The notes under the pieces: generated by a model
Database searches by the model: none
What the model was told of the DNA's origin: nothing
The model's input: only the letters and a program-made list of their open reading frames with translations
Position numbers and translations under genes: made by a program
Assembly: GCF_963678635.1 (NCBI RefSeq)
Contig: NC_087067.1
Coordinates: forward strand, 11,761,716-11,825,715
Length of the DNA: 64,000 bases
Reading direction: 5' to 3'
From: Symsagittifera roscoffensis
Taxonomy: Eukaryota; Xenacoelomorpha; Acoela; Convolutidae
In this document: positions 55,906 through 64,000 of the stretch, one piece after another
Layout of the letters: each line of letters opens with the position of its first letter
Numbering within the stretch: position 1 is the stretch's first letter

Positions 55906-56369
55906 AAAATACAAAGTTCCTTCATATTTTTCAAATGGTCGGAATAAAAGAAACAAAAACCGAACAAGCCACCAGACATAAAACATGTGTTTAAAAAGGA
56001 AACGTAGACGAATTTAGAAGTTGAAATCAATTGTTTTATGCAAAATTTGAATCGAATATCATAACGAAATTTCAAATATGGAATGACAAAACTGAGCTAA
56101 AGAGAAAATAACTCGGTATCTACATTATTGAAAACTTTTCGACCTGGCTATTTATAAAGGCGAACAAAGATCAGAAAATTTAGAACCGAACGCTTTTATG
56201 CTCAAAATGGTTATCAAATAGCTTAGTCTCGTTTAATGTCTAAAAAGCTAGTTTAAAGATTTCAAGCGACCAAGACCCCAATAGACCAAGTGAATGCCCC
56301 CATATCCAAATTAAACACAAAAATAACCATTTATTGGAAAACTAGTCGTTTTTGCCTGAACTTTTTTTA
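55906..56369. other. Intergenic DNA, no gene recognised
   Basis: AT-rich. The 68-codon minus-strand frame ending near 55,869 has no recognisable features. Confidence 0.5.
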
Positions 56370-56540
56370 ATCCTTCGAAAGGTATTGGTGTCGCGAGCTC
56401 AAAATTAAAAAGATATTTTACCTCTGATCAATTTTCATAAAGTAGCAGGGGTTTATAGCTGGCCAATTTGGGACAATTAAGACGCAGAATTAAACCAGAA
56501 CTAGTGCGTAAGCGGCGATATACGCGGTCAAATACAATGC
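56370..56540 (-). repeat. Dispersed repeat R2, inverted copy
   Basis: On the minus strand it reads CGCTTACGCACTAGTT, TTGTCCCAAATTGGCC, ATAAACCCCTGCTACTTTAT and GATCAGAGGTAAAATATC, in the same order as the copy near 62.75-62.88 kb on the plus strand. Confidence 0.65.
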
Positions 56541-56730
56541 TGATTTAAATCATCCGGACAAAGGAAACAAAGTTAGGCATTCATGATAAGGCAAAAAGTG
56601 AAGATATCAAAATTTGCTTAGAATTTACTCAGAATTAATATGGTGCAATACTTTTCCGAATTCTTAACTAAAATTGTAATAAAAAATGAGCCTTCTTGGT
56701 TTTGTAATGAATCCAGAATTACGCTGAAAA

Positions 56731-56989
56731 TACCAAGTTAATTGATGAGAAAACTATATCAAAAAAAGCTTCCTACACAGCGCGACAAAGTTCTAAAAAG
56801 GTAGAAATTATTTGAAATATTTTTTTGATTGATAGCCATAAAAGGTCAATTTTACTACATCAAAAAATTTGCTCAAAATTAAATTTCAAACGTTTTGCGC
56901 AAACATTTGTTTTTTTAATCTTTCTAAAACTTTGACGCGCTGTGTAAGAGGCTTTTTTTAATATAGTTTTATCATTAATTAACTTGTTA
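56731..56989. repeat. Palindromic element of 259 bp with arms of about 70 bp
   Basis: The left arm starts TACCAAGTTAATTGATGAGA and contains CTACACAGCGCGACAAAGTT; the right arm is its reverse complement with a few changes (AACTTTGACGCGCTGTGTAA, ending ATTAATTAACTTGTTA). The interior of about 120 bp has a partial relative near 55.8-55.9 kb. It fits a fold-back or MITE-like insertion; no clear target duplication was found. It ends about 100 bp before the hAT transposase relic. Confidence 0.78.
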
Positions 56990-57096
56990 GTTGCAGGGCA
57001 ATTCTTGATTATTTAAAAAAACCAAAATGGCACATTTTAAGGGTAAAATTTTGGTTTAGAATTTCGAAAACTTGTATCATACGTATTTTAATTAAT

Positions 57097-58350
57097 TTTA
57101 AGAAAACTTTGTTCTCGTGGGTCAAATGGGTGACAATCAAAGGTCTACCATTTTCTTTCGTAGAAGACGAGTCCACTCGACAGTTTTCCAAATTGGAGCC
57201 CATTTCTAAAGAGTCTACTATCTTACATGGAGAAAATCAGTTTCTGTGGAACAATCTATCAAAGCCGAGCTGCCTTCGAAATTTGGCATTGTTATTGACG
57301 GTTGGTCGGACATGGCAACTTCAACACACTACTTGGCAATATTTGGGTGTTACCCAGACCCAAAAAACTCAAAACTGGCAAAGGCACCATTACTTGCTTT
57401 TTCACCTCTGCAGGACGAGGAACGGTATGACGCAAATTCTCACTGCACTTTCATATCAGAAACTTTGAAGCTGTTTGGGAAAAACGAGACAAGTCTGTCA
57501 TTCATGGTATCAGATAACGAAAATCTGAACAGAGCTATCGCTTCAAATCTTGGAGTTTTTATGATCGGATGCGACTCTCACAGACTCCACCTGGCCGTCA
57601 AAAATTTTTTGCGTCTGGAGAATTACGAAGAACTACTACAAAAAATGAATGCTGTGATGAAAAAATTTGCAACTTTGAAGAAATCTGGCAAACTTCGCAA
57701 AAAGACAGATTTGAGACCAAAATCAGAAACGATACAAGGTGGTCATCAACATATTCAATGTTGAAACGATAATTTGAGTTGCAGAATTTTCTTGACCTGA
57801 CCGACAGAGATACTGCCGATCTGCTTCCTGGTCCATCAGAAAACTTCAAACTTCGTGAGTGCCTGGAACACCTCCAAAAATTCGAGTCAGTTTCGAAAAA
57901 ACTCCAGAAAACAACTTGTACCAAAAAAGAATCGCGCATTCTTTTTGACGCTCTTCTGTCAGAGTTCCCCAGGGGGTTATTGAATGTCCTACTTTTGAAA
58001 GAGCTGTTTATAAGTTACAGATGAACAAGACATTGACATCTTTGGAAAAAGAAGTTTTACAGAGTGCATTCTTGGATGTCGAAATTACAACAGTTGAATC
58101 ATCTACGTCTTCCCAGGACTAAGCTGAAGAAATCCTTGCAAAAAAACTGCGTTCCTCTCACGATTCTGTGATTCAATGTTTGGATTGGCTTCCTGTCACT
58201 TCAAATATTGCCGAGAGACTTTTCAGTCAGACTAAGCACGTGTTTTCACAATACAGAAAAAGACTTTTGCCGAGACACCTCGAAATGCAGCTTTTCTTGA
58301 TGATAAACGAGAGTTTTTGGAGTGTTGAGACTGTTTCAAAAAAAATTTAA
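57097..58350 (+). pseudogene. Decayed hAT-family transposase
   Basis: Remnant of a cut-and-paste transposase of the hAT superfamily. In order: WVKWVTIKGLPFSFVEDEST and KLEPISK (about 57,115-57,210); after a frameshift, AELPSKFGIVIDGWSDM (about 57,270), ATSTHYLAIFG, LLAFSPLQDEE, MVSDNENLN and IGCDSHRLHLAVKNFL (to about 57,620); after a second frameshift near 57,720, NDTRWSSTYSML; then a TAA where the frame should run on, LTDRDTADLLPGPSE; and in a third frame WLPVTSNIAERLFSQTKHVF and LPRHLEMQLFLMINESFW, the C-terminal dimerisation region. The DTRWSS and ERLFS motifs are characteristic. At least two frameshifts and several stops make it inactive; the BED zinc finger at the N terminus is not seen. 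Confidence 0.9.
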
Positions 58351-58494
58351 AGAAAAATACAATAATTGTTAGATTTATAGCAATAGTTAGCAATAATTTC
58401 AATAATTGCAATGATTAATTGTTAATTTACGTCTTACAGAAATTATTTATTGTCTCTGAGCAATAGTATTGCAATACAATATTTCAAACCCCTG
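58351..58494 (+). mobile_element. 3' terminal region of the hAT element
   Basis: AT-rich, with repeated CAATAATT, CAATAGTTAGCAATAA and ATTGCAAT subterminal motifs. It ends ATATTTCAAACCCCTG at 58,494, whose complement CAGGGGTTTGAAATAT is a typical hAT terminal inverted repeat. A matching 5' terminus was not found upstream of the transposase, so the left end is truncated or decayed. Confidence 0.65.
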
Positions 58495-59099
58495 GTCTAA
58501 ATACTTTGTGCGAGTTATGCAGCAATAACTATATCCTTGTTCAAACTTATTTTCTTCCATTGCTGGAACACAAATTGCAAAAGAAAAAGAAGAACTGTTA
58601 GTTTGGAATCGATTCAGACTATAAAAAACTCGTTATAGAAAGGCGATTCCCGCATTTAGGGTTCTTCTGGTTTAAAAAAATTATACCCGCTTAAGCAACT
58701 AACTTTATGCTCTGCAAAATTTCGTCGGGATCAACAGTACAAGTCCCCCTCCCCAATCGATTTAGGGGGAAATTGCATGTAACGCACTTCCGGTGATTCT
58801 AACAGATGCATGAACGTGAAAATTACTGATAAGTATGAAACAAATTTAACAATGAATCTGACCGTGACAAAAGACGGAGGCGTCCAACAATGCTTACTAT
58901 TTCACAAAATGAACATTGAAAACAATTTCAAAAAAATTCTTTGAAACTTTCTCTTAAGTTACTTTTAAAGTTTCTTTAAAATTTTGGAAAATATGTTTTT
59001 AACGAAATCAAACTCTTAAAAATTTCTGCAAAAGCATAGAAACATCATATACAGGAAAGCAAAATGCGTTAAGTAGTCATATTATGATTCCATAAATAA
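58495..59099. other. Intergenic DNA, no gene recognised
   Basis: AT-rich. A short inverted pair CCCCCT...AGGGGG occurs near 58,746-58,772. Nothing else stands out. Confidence 0.5.
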
Positions 59100-59855
59100 A
59101 CTTCCTGTGAAAATGTTAGCAACACCCCATCATAGTGTTGAGAATTTCAAACCTTCTCTAGTTTTTTTAGATTACTTCAAGTTTTTTTAAAAGTTCTAAA
59201 AGATATTAAAAAAGTCGTCCCGGAAATTTAACGCATTGATCAGCCAAAATTGGAGGCAAGAATTGCAACTCATGAGAGTACCCCCGACAAACTTCAGGCT
59301 TGGGAAATTTAGCTTCTGTAAAGTTTTGAAAATCTATTTTCTGTAAATTTTTGAAAAAATCATTTAAAAAACCGGAAACTTAAGACATTAGAGATTTCAT
59401 ATTTCGTATGGCAATTTTTGCACCGCCTGGGATTACCCTGATAGCGCTTCAGTATAGGGATGGCAATTTCAAATTATTGAATTGTTTACATCTAAACTTT
59501 TTGAAAAATTTTGAAAAATCATAACGTCAAAACTCGAAAACTACATGGATTTGAGCAGTCATTTTGGATGCAACTTTCTCAACCCCTGATAGTACCCACA
59601 CAGCACCCAATATTTAAAAAAACCATTTTTTTTTCTGAAAAATTTCCAGTTTTCGGAAAAATTTAAAACGATTTGGGTATTTATAATTGGAGGCCAATTT
59701 CGCAACCCATGGAGAAACGTGACAGCATCCCAAATTTGGGTTGCTAACTTCAAACTTGGTAAAATAAACACTAAACTCAAACACTTTCGTGTCTTGCGCA
59801 AAAATTCTTTTGTTATACATGCAAAAATTATACGTTGAAAAAGCTTAAACATGGC
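59100..59855. repeat. Degenerate tandem repeat, unit about 150 bp, four to five copies
   Basis: Successive diverged versions of one phrase: TTGGAGGCAAGAATTGCAAC (about 59,250), TATGGCAATTTTTGCACCGC (59,408), TTTGGATGCAACTTTCTCAA (59,563) and TTGGAGGCCAATTTCGCAAC (59,688). Each is followed by a form of TGATAGTACCC, CAGCACCCAA and GGGTTGCTAATTTCAAA, and each preceded by TTTTTGAAAAA-type sequence. A fifth, partial unit may begin near 59,118. Old tandem array, no coding potential. Confidence 0.65.
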
Positions 59856-59984
59856 GTGATAGTCAAGCCCGTATTTACATATATAATAGGTAGAAATAAC
59901 GTTGCCAATCGAAGATTGGAATAGGGTAATGAAAACAAGTAAACAAAAAAAACACTTAGATGAAAAAATCTCACCTTTCTAATT

Positions 59985-60180
59985 TCAAAGAAAAAAATAG
60001 ATGCCCTTTAAACACTTTGAATTTCTAGAACGATTTATGATGGGCGCTTTTTTTATAACATTAATCCAACTTGAGAAAACTGGATCAACAGGTGAACTCT
60101 TATTCCGCAGGAAATCTAAAAATTAAATTCCTCTTTCGAAAGTAGAAATAGTTCACGAATTTTTGTGCCATTTGTACGTT
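59985..60180 (-). repeat. Dispersed repeat R1, inverted partial copy outside the gene
   Basis: On the minus strand it reads CTACTTTCGAAAGAGGAATT, GATCCAGTTTTCTCAAGTTG, CCATCATAAATCGTTCTAGA and AAAGGGCATCTATTTTTTT, matching the central part of the TM9SF3 intronic copies. R1 is therefore a dispersed element and not an intron-specific duplication. Confidence 0.7.
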
Positions 60181-61072
60181 CGTATTTGGAGAGTGCTACG
60201 TCACTTTCAGCAGATGAATTTCAATTGAACTCAAAAAGTGCATTATAGCTAAGTGCATCAATATTTCAAGACTTTGTCCTGAAAAAAAGCAAGACCTATA
60301 TTAGAGTTTTCACTAACACATTCATTACTGTAAATCAATGTGTAAAAAGTCAAAAGAATTAAATTTTGCGCCTTTGTATTGAAATATAGTTTATACAGAG
60401 TTAATTTTCAGAATGTTTACATGCTTGGGGAGGAAATCTTAAGGTAGGTCTCTTACGGGGAGGGGTGTACTTTTGTCGAAATAAACACTCTTTCGTCGAA
60501 ATAAAATATGGTTTTCGTCGAAATAATTAAGCCATATTTCCACCAGATGAATAAGAGGCCAAGCTGTGCTATAGAAAGCCACACAGATTTGCGCGTGTAT
60601 GACCTTGGAATCTCGAGACAAGCCTTTAAATATTTCAAAATTTGTAACTGGAATACACATTCCAAATTGTTGCGAAATTCACAAACAAACACCTGGCAAC
60701 GCATATTTTGTGTCGCGGAATCCACTATGAGAAAAAATGCATGTTCCGCATTTATCTCAACCGCTCAACTCACTTTTCGAGAATAGGCCTAAAGGTGACT
60801 TCAAATTTGAAGAGATTTATATGCCAGGTCATTACATAATTTTTACAAGTTTTTTTACAGCTATATACATTATTTTACAGTTTTATGATTGAATAATCAA
60901 TTACATATTTTTACAATACAATTTTTTCGATAGATTTATGATCGGGCAACAAAGCAATGTTGATAAACGTGTCGAAATTTAAGCTAAACAAATATCATGT
61001 GAATCGACTTCAACTGCAGCACATTCGCCTCAAATGCATTTTAGTATGTTGCCTTTTTTGATCAATTAAAGT
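60181..61072. other. Intergenic DNA and likely 3' UTR of the minus-strand gene
   Basis: Contains three copies of TCGTCGAAATAA-like sequence at 60,471-60,530. Open frames at 60,453-60,786 on both strands overlap this and are not recognised. No clear AATAAA was found on the minus strand close to the stop at 61,073. Confidence 0.5.
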
Positions 61073-61256
61073 CTACAAAAGAGGAAGGGCGGATGATTGC
61101 AGTTTCTGGATAACTTCTTTGGTAGGTTTCGGGTACGTGGCGTTTTCTGACTTGAGGACATCGAAAGCCCAACACACACAGTACTCGAGTACATCATTTC
61201 CAAACTTGTCGTCGGTTGCCAAGACTGCTTCCCGCAACTCTTTTCCCGTTATTTCC
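61073..61256 (-). CDS. Terminal exon of an unidentified minus-strand gene
   Basis: 184 nt. On the minus strand it follows the acceptor GATTGGGTTTTAG and reads EITGKELREAVLATDDKFGN, DVLEYCVCWAFDVLKSENAT, YPKPTKEVIQKLQSSALPLL and a TAG stop (61,073-61,075). Codon use and composition are clearly protein-like compared with the flanks, and the frame joins exactly to the 36-nt exon at 62,138-62,173 through a shared Trp codon. The sequence looks alpha-helical and soluble, with no membrane segment. I do not recognise the family; upstream exons lie beyond 62.2 kb, probably outside the window. Confidence 0.7.
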
Positions 61257-62137
61257 CTAAAACCCAATCGGAATCCTCTTTAGTGACAGCCCATTCAACA
61301 TTTTCAAACTCAAACCCCAATCGGCATTTTTTTGAAACTCAAACCTCTTATTTTTTTGAATACAACTGAATCCAAAACTAAGTACTAATATAAATTCACC
61401 AAAAATATTATATGATAATGAAATAGTATGATTTTGAGGAAGTAAATGATTCAGACGCTCAAGAGTGTTTACACCGATGTTCTTAAATATGTCTTTTCGG
61501 TTATTTCACCCAACAACTACAAAATCAATGCGTGAGCAAGAAATTAGATTTCAGATTTCCTTCGCATTTTTCCATTTCATTCAGTCAGAATCAATCATTA
61601 TGATCTTATTTTCAAAATAGCAAAAACATCCTTAATTTGGGTCGTATAACAGAAAAACTCCTTAAATATTTTCAACTTCGCTAACCGAAGCCGACTGTTA
61701 ACCATAACGCTAGCGATTTTTGTTTTTTGGGCTCACGTGATTCTAAGCGAAATACAATTTTTTGGTCCTTTCATCTGACAATTTTTTGATGAATTTGGTT
61801 GAAGCGCGTAAGTCACAACCACTAATGGGATGCTCGAAAACAATAGCTTTGCTGATGAGATGATCGAACACTAAATAGATATTTTTGTACTTTTTTTTTC
61901 ATATATATGGCTAAATTATACAGCTGCAAGCGATTAAAAACTTTCACTTGAAGAAATAATGAAATTTGAAATTGTTTATATTCATGCGTACAGCTTATAA
62001 TTACTACAGCGTTTCCAATCAAACTTAACAATCTGTGAATTATTAATTGATTAGTTTTCCATAGATTTCTGAGCGCGAATTATACATATTGGTCATGAGC
62101 TACACGAATGATAGGGAGTGATTTTTTGTCCTCTTAC
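61257..62137 (-). other. Intron of the minus-strand gene
   Basis: 881 bp between donor GTAAGA and acceptor GGGTTTTAG on the minus strand. AT-rich, with a short duplicated phrase AACTCAAACC-C and CCCAATCGG near its 3' end (61,263-61,345). No other gene is seen. Confidence 0.6.
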
Positions 62138-62173
62138 CATACAGCTCCACTCTCAGTTTCAGCCTCGTCGTCA
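62138..62173 (-). CDS. 36-nt micro-exon of the minus-strand gene
   Basis: On the minus strand TTTTTTATCAG is followed by 36 nt and then GTAAGAGG. In the frame that joins to the terminal exon it encodes DDEAETESGAV plus the first two bases of the next Trp codon. It is a short acidic segment, as often found in linkers. Both splice sites are good and the phase fits. A diverged copy lies about 135 bp further upstream in the gene. Confidence 0.62.
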
Positions 62174-62540
62174 CTGATAAAAAATAATCAAAAGAAAATA
62201 ACAGTTTCATGTAATGAAAATTGGCATGGGAACAAATAATCTATTCTGTAACAAGTAACAAAACCTTGCTACCATACATTTGCACTTCACGAGTTTCAGC
62301 GTAATAGTACGATTTTGGTAACTTCTGCCTAGCATCTCAGTGTTCGTTTTCTCCGAAGCTTTCAATAATTACGAGGCGAAGTTGCACTTCGCATACACTA
62401 GCAAAAATATGACCGATAACGCAACTGGGAAAAACTGAATGAGTAAATCTTTGAGTCTATAAAATTTCTTAAGTGACGCACGCCAATTATGACGCATTAG
62501 CAGTGCCAGTCAATTTGATGAAAAAATGAAATTTATAGAG
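62174..62540. other. Upstream intron region with a decayed copy of the micro-exon
   Basis: At about 62,268-62,315 the plus strand (CTACCATACATTTGCACTTC, AGTTTCAGC) resembles the micro-exon and its donor (TTACCATACAGCTCCACTCT, AGTTTCAGC). The acceptor position is lost there. No further exon of the gene is recognised up to 64 kb. Confidence 0.45.
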
Positions 62541-62900
62541 CAGTCTATGGAGCAGTAATAACAAGAAAAAATTAAATGTAATAAATAAAATGAAATTTTT
62601 TCATTTAATTTGAGTTTTTATAAAATTCATCGCCCACACTCAATATTAAAAACAATGTGATAAATTTAGCTCCTAGTAACAAATCAATTATAGCAAATCA
62701 GCGTCCTTCAACCAATTTGGAACGATTTCCATTACGGATTAAACCTCCGCTTACGCGTTGATAGCGCGAAATAAATCGCGCGTTATTTGTCCCAAATTGG
62801 CCTTATTGGCAATCTTTAAACCCCCATAACTTTACGAAAAATGATCACAGGTGAAACATCCTTCCATATTTAAGCTCAGGACAACAATACTTTGTGAATG
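62541..62900 (+). repeat. Dispersed repeat R2, longest copy
   Basis: Starts CAGTCTATGGAGCAGTAATA, has an AT-rich insertion, then AACAAATCAATTATAGC, CAACCAATTTGGAACG, TACGCGTTGATAGCGCGAAA, TTGTCCCAAATTGGCC, AAACCCCCATAACTTTACG and GATCACAGGTGAAAC. It overlaps both copy 1 (first half) and the inverted copy (second half) and so defines a family of at least 300 bp. Confidence 0.72.
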
Positions 62901-63529
62901 ATATAAAAAAAAACCGTAAAAAATGGCTTGTTAAAAAGTCGAAACTTGTCTGAAGAAAAAAAACACCCCGAGCACAAATATTCCGCTACTTTTGTTACGA
63001 AAGTCAAAACAATAATGGTCTGTATGAATATCCTTAGAATTGGCTTTACTTAATAGCTGGTTATTGATCAGATTGAACAATTTCAAAATAAACACAATTT
63101 ATCGCAACAATATTTGCGACTTAGGTTGGAAAAAAAGATAGTTCATACTATAACACAAGCATTGCTTGTGCAATCAAACAGAGCCAACAGAGGACTGAAC
63201 AATTGCCAATGAACTCAAGGGAACCAAATGAATGATGAACTTTTTTGAACAATTTTCAAATTTCGATGACAAATATACATCGCGTAAATAAACTAGCGTG
63301 GTATATCGATATTAGACAAAACATGACAATTTCCTTACATACATGAGAGGAAAATCAAAAACAATCAACATAGAGGTAAGATGCACTTCGCATACAAAAG
63401 CAAAAGATTGATGGTTTAAGATTAAAAGTTTAATGAACAAAAGTTTAATAAACAAATGTCTAAATTTTCAGATTTTTTTCAAAAATTGTCTTCTTAAACG
63501 TCAGGCTTATTAACGAAGTGATATATTTC
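62901..63529. other. AT-rich DNA, no gene recognised
   Basis: Includes a near-perfect palindrome CACAAGCATTGCTTGTG (63,157-63,173) and the phrase TGCACTTCGCATACA (63,382), also present near 62,385. Nothing further is supported. Confidence 0.5.
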
Positions 63530-63725
63530 GAATCTAGCAACGTATTTGTTAGACCACATAGCTTGCCTCAAATGAATTTTTAATGATTTCTGAGCTAGAC
63601 TAATAAGCCGTTCACGCGTTGATATGGCGAAACATTAGGCGCTTTAGTTATCCTAAATTGGCAATTTTCGATCCCCGTAAGTTTATGAAGGAAGATAGCT
63701 TACAAAATACCATCAAGTTTGATAT
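63530..63725 (+). repeat. Dispersed repeat R2, fourth copy
   Basis: ATGATTTCTGAGCTAGACTA, TCACGCGTTGATATGGCGAA, TATCCTAAATTGGCAATTTT and CCCCGTAAGTTTATGAA follow the order of the copy at 62.5-62.9 kb, with more divergence. Confidence 0.6.
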
Positions 63726-64000
63726 CTTTCAGATTGGATGAAAAATTCCATGATCAACCGTGCATCCCATACCAAGTCGATTAAAATGATCTAATTCGAA
63801 AACAAAAACTAAGATTTTTATTATTATGGTTTCTTTAAACTAATCCTTATGAAAAAAATTTTGTGCAAAACGGTTGATTTAAATTCTCTAAACGCAAGTC
63901 AAACTTTGTCTGAATTTTTTTGACTGAGCACAAAAGTTTGTTTATTTTCTGCAAAAATTTGAACAATTAAAATATATATTTATTACAATATATACAATAT
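63726..64000. other. AT-rich DNA to the end of the window
   Basis: Contains GTCAAACTTTGTCTGAA and GACTGAGCACAAAAGTTT, similar to GTCGAAACTTGTCTGAAG and CGAGCACAAATATT near 62,938-62,985, so the R2 copies may extend further than drawn. No gene. Confidence 0.5.

Noticed and set aside
62344-62436. Plus-strand frame reading FSEAFNNYEAKLHFAY with an upstream CAG
   Set aside because: Part of it (TGCACTTCGCATACA) recurs at 63,382 in non-coding sequence, and no partner exon or donor fits.

Overview
This is animal nuclear DNA, AT-rich and sparse in genes. It has GT-AG introns, exons whose codons mostly end in C or G against an AT-rich background, a long satellite array, and hAT-type DNA transposon remains. 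The main gene reads close to vertebrate TM9SF3, which points to a metazoan. I cannot place the species; nothing here is prokaryotic.

Layout. (1) Positions 1 to about 38,840 are one continuous satellite. Monomers are about 210-320 bp and share recurring blocks (CCGTGTTTCTGA, TTTCAACTTCGTGAATTTGA, GTACGCTTGCTAAGAA, then a T-rich run ending in CAG or TAG followed by AATCTACGCC). The left half is ordered into higher-order repeats: a five-monomer unit of about 1.36 kb, and larger 2.83 and 3.95 kb units. The middle (about 22.5-27 kb) is eroded. The right part has its own units of about 1.66 and 1.86 kb, the latter in three near-identical copies. The array runs off the left edge. (2) From 38.84 to 41.23 kb is unique intron with a 370 bp fold-back. 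(3) From 41,226 to 49,490 on the plus strand are seven exons encoding the C-terminal 325 residues of a TM9SF3-like nonaspanin; the frame closes across all six introns. No upstream exon is visible between the array and the first exon, so the array appears to lie inside a TM9SF3 intron of more than 41 kb. The introns hold two small hAT-like elements with 8-bp target duplications and copies of a dispersed repeat. (4) From 49.5 to 61 kb: 3' UTR, then intergenic DNA with several low-copy repeat families, a palindromic element, a decayed hAT transposase with a recognisable 3' terminus, and a degenerate tandem repeat of about 150 bp. (5) From 61,073 to 62,173 on the minus strand are the last two exons of a second gene of unknown identity, one a 36-nt micro-exon. 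The rest, to 64 kb, is AT-rich with dispersed repeats.

How it fits together. TM9SF3 is a nine-pass Golgi/endosomal membrane protein; this copy ends in a KID tripeptide that matches the KxD/E Golgi-retention motif of the family. The most striking point is the arrangement: a homogenised satellite in sense orientation within a conserved gene, whose monomers each carry a branch-point-like, polypyrimidine and YAG cassette resembling a 3' splice site. The transcript would have to ignore or exploit more than a hundred such motifs. All repeat relationships were read by eye; identities are approximate.
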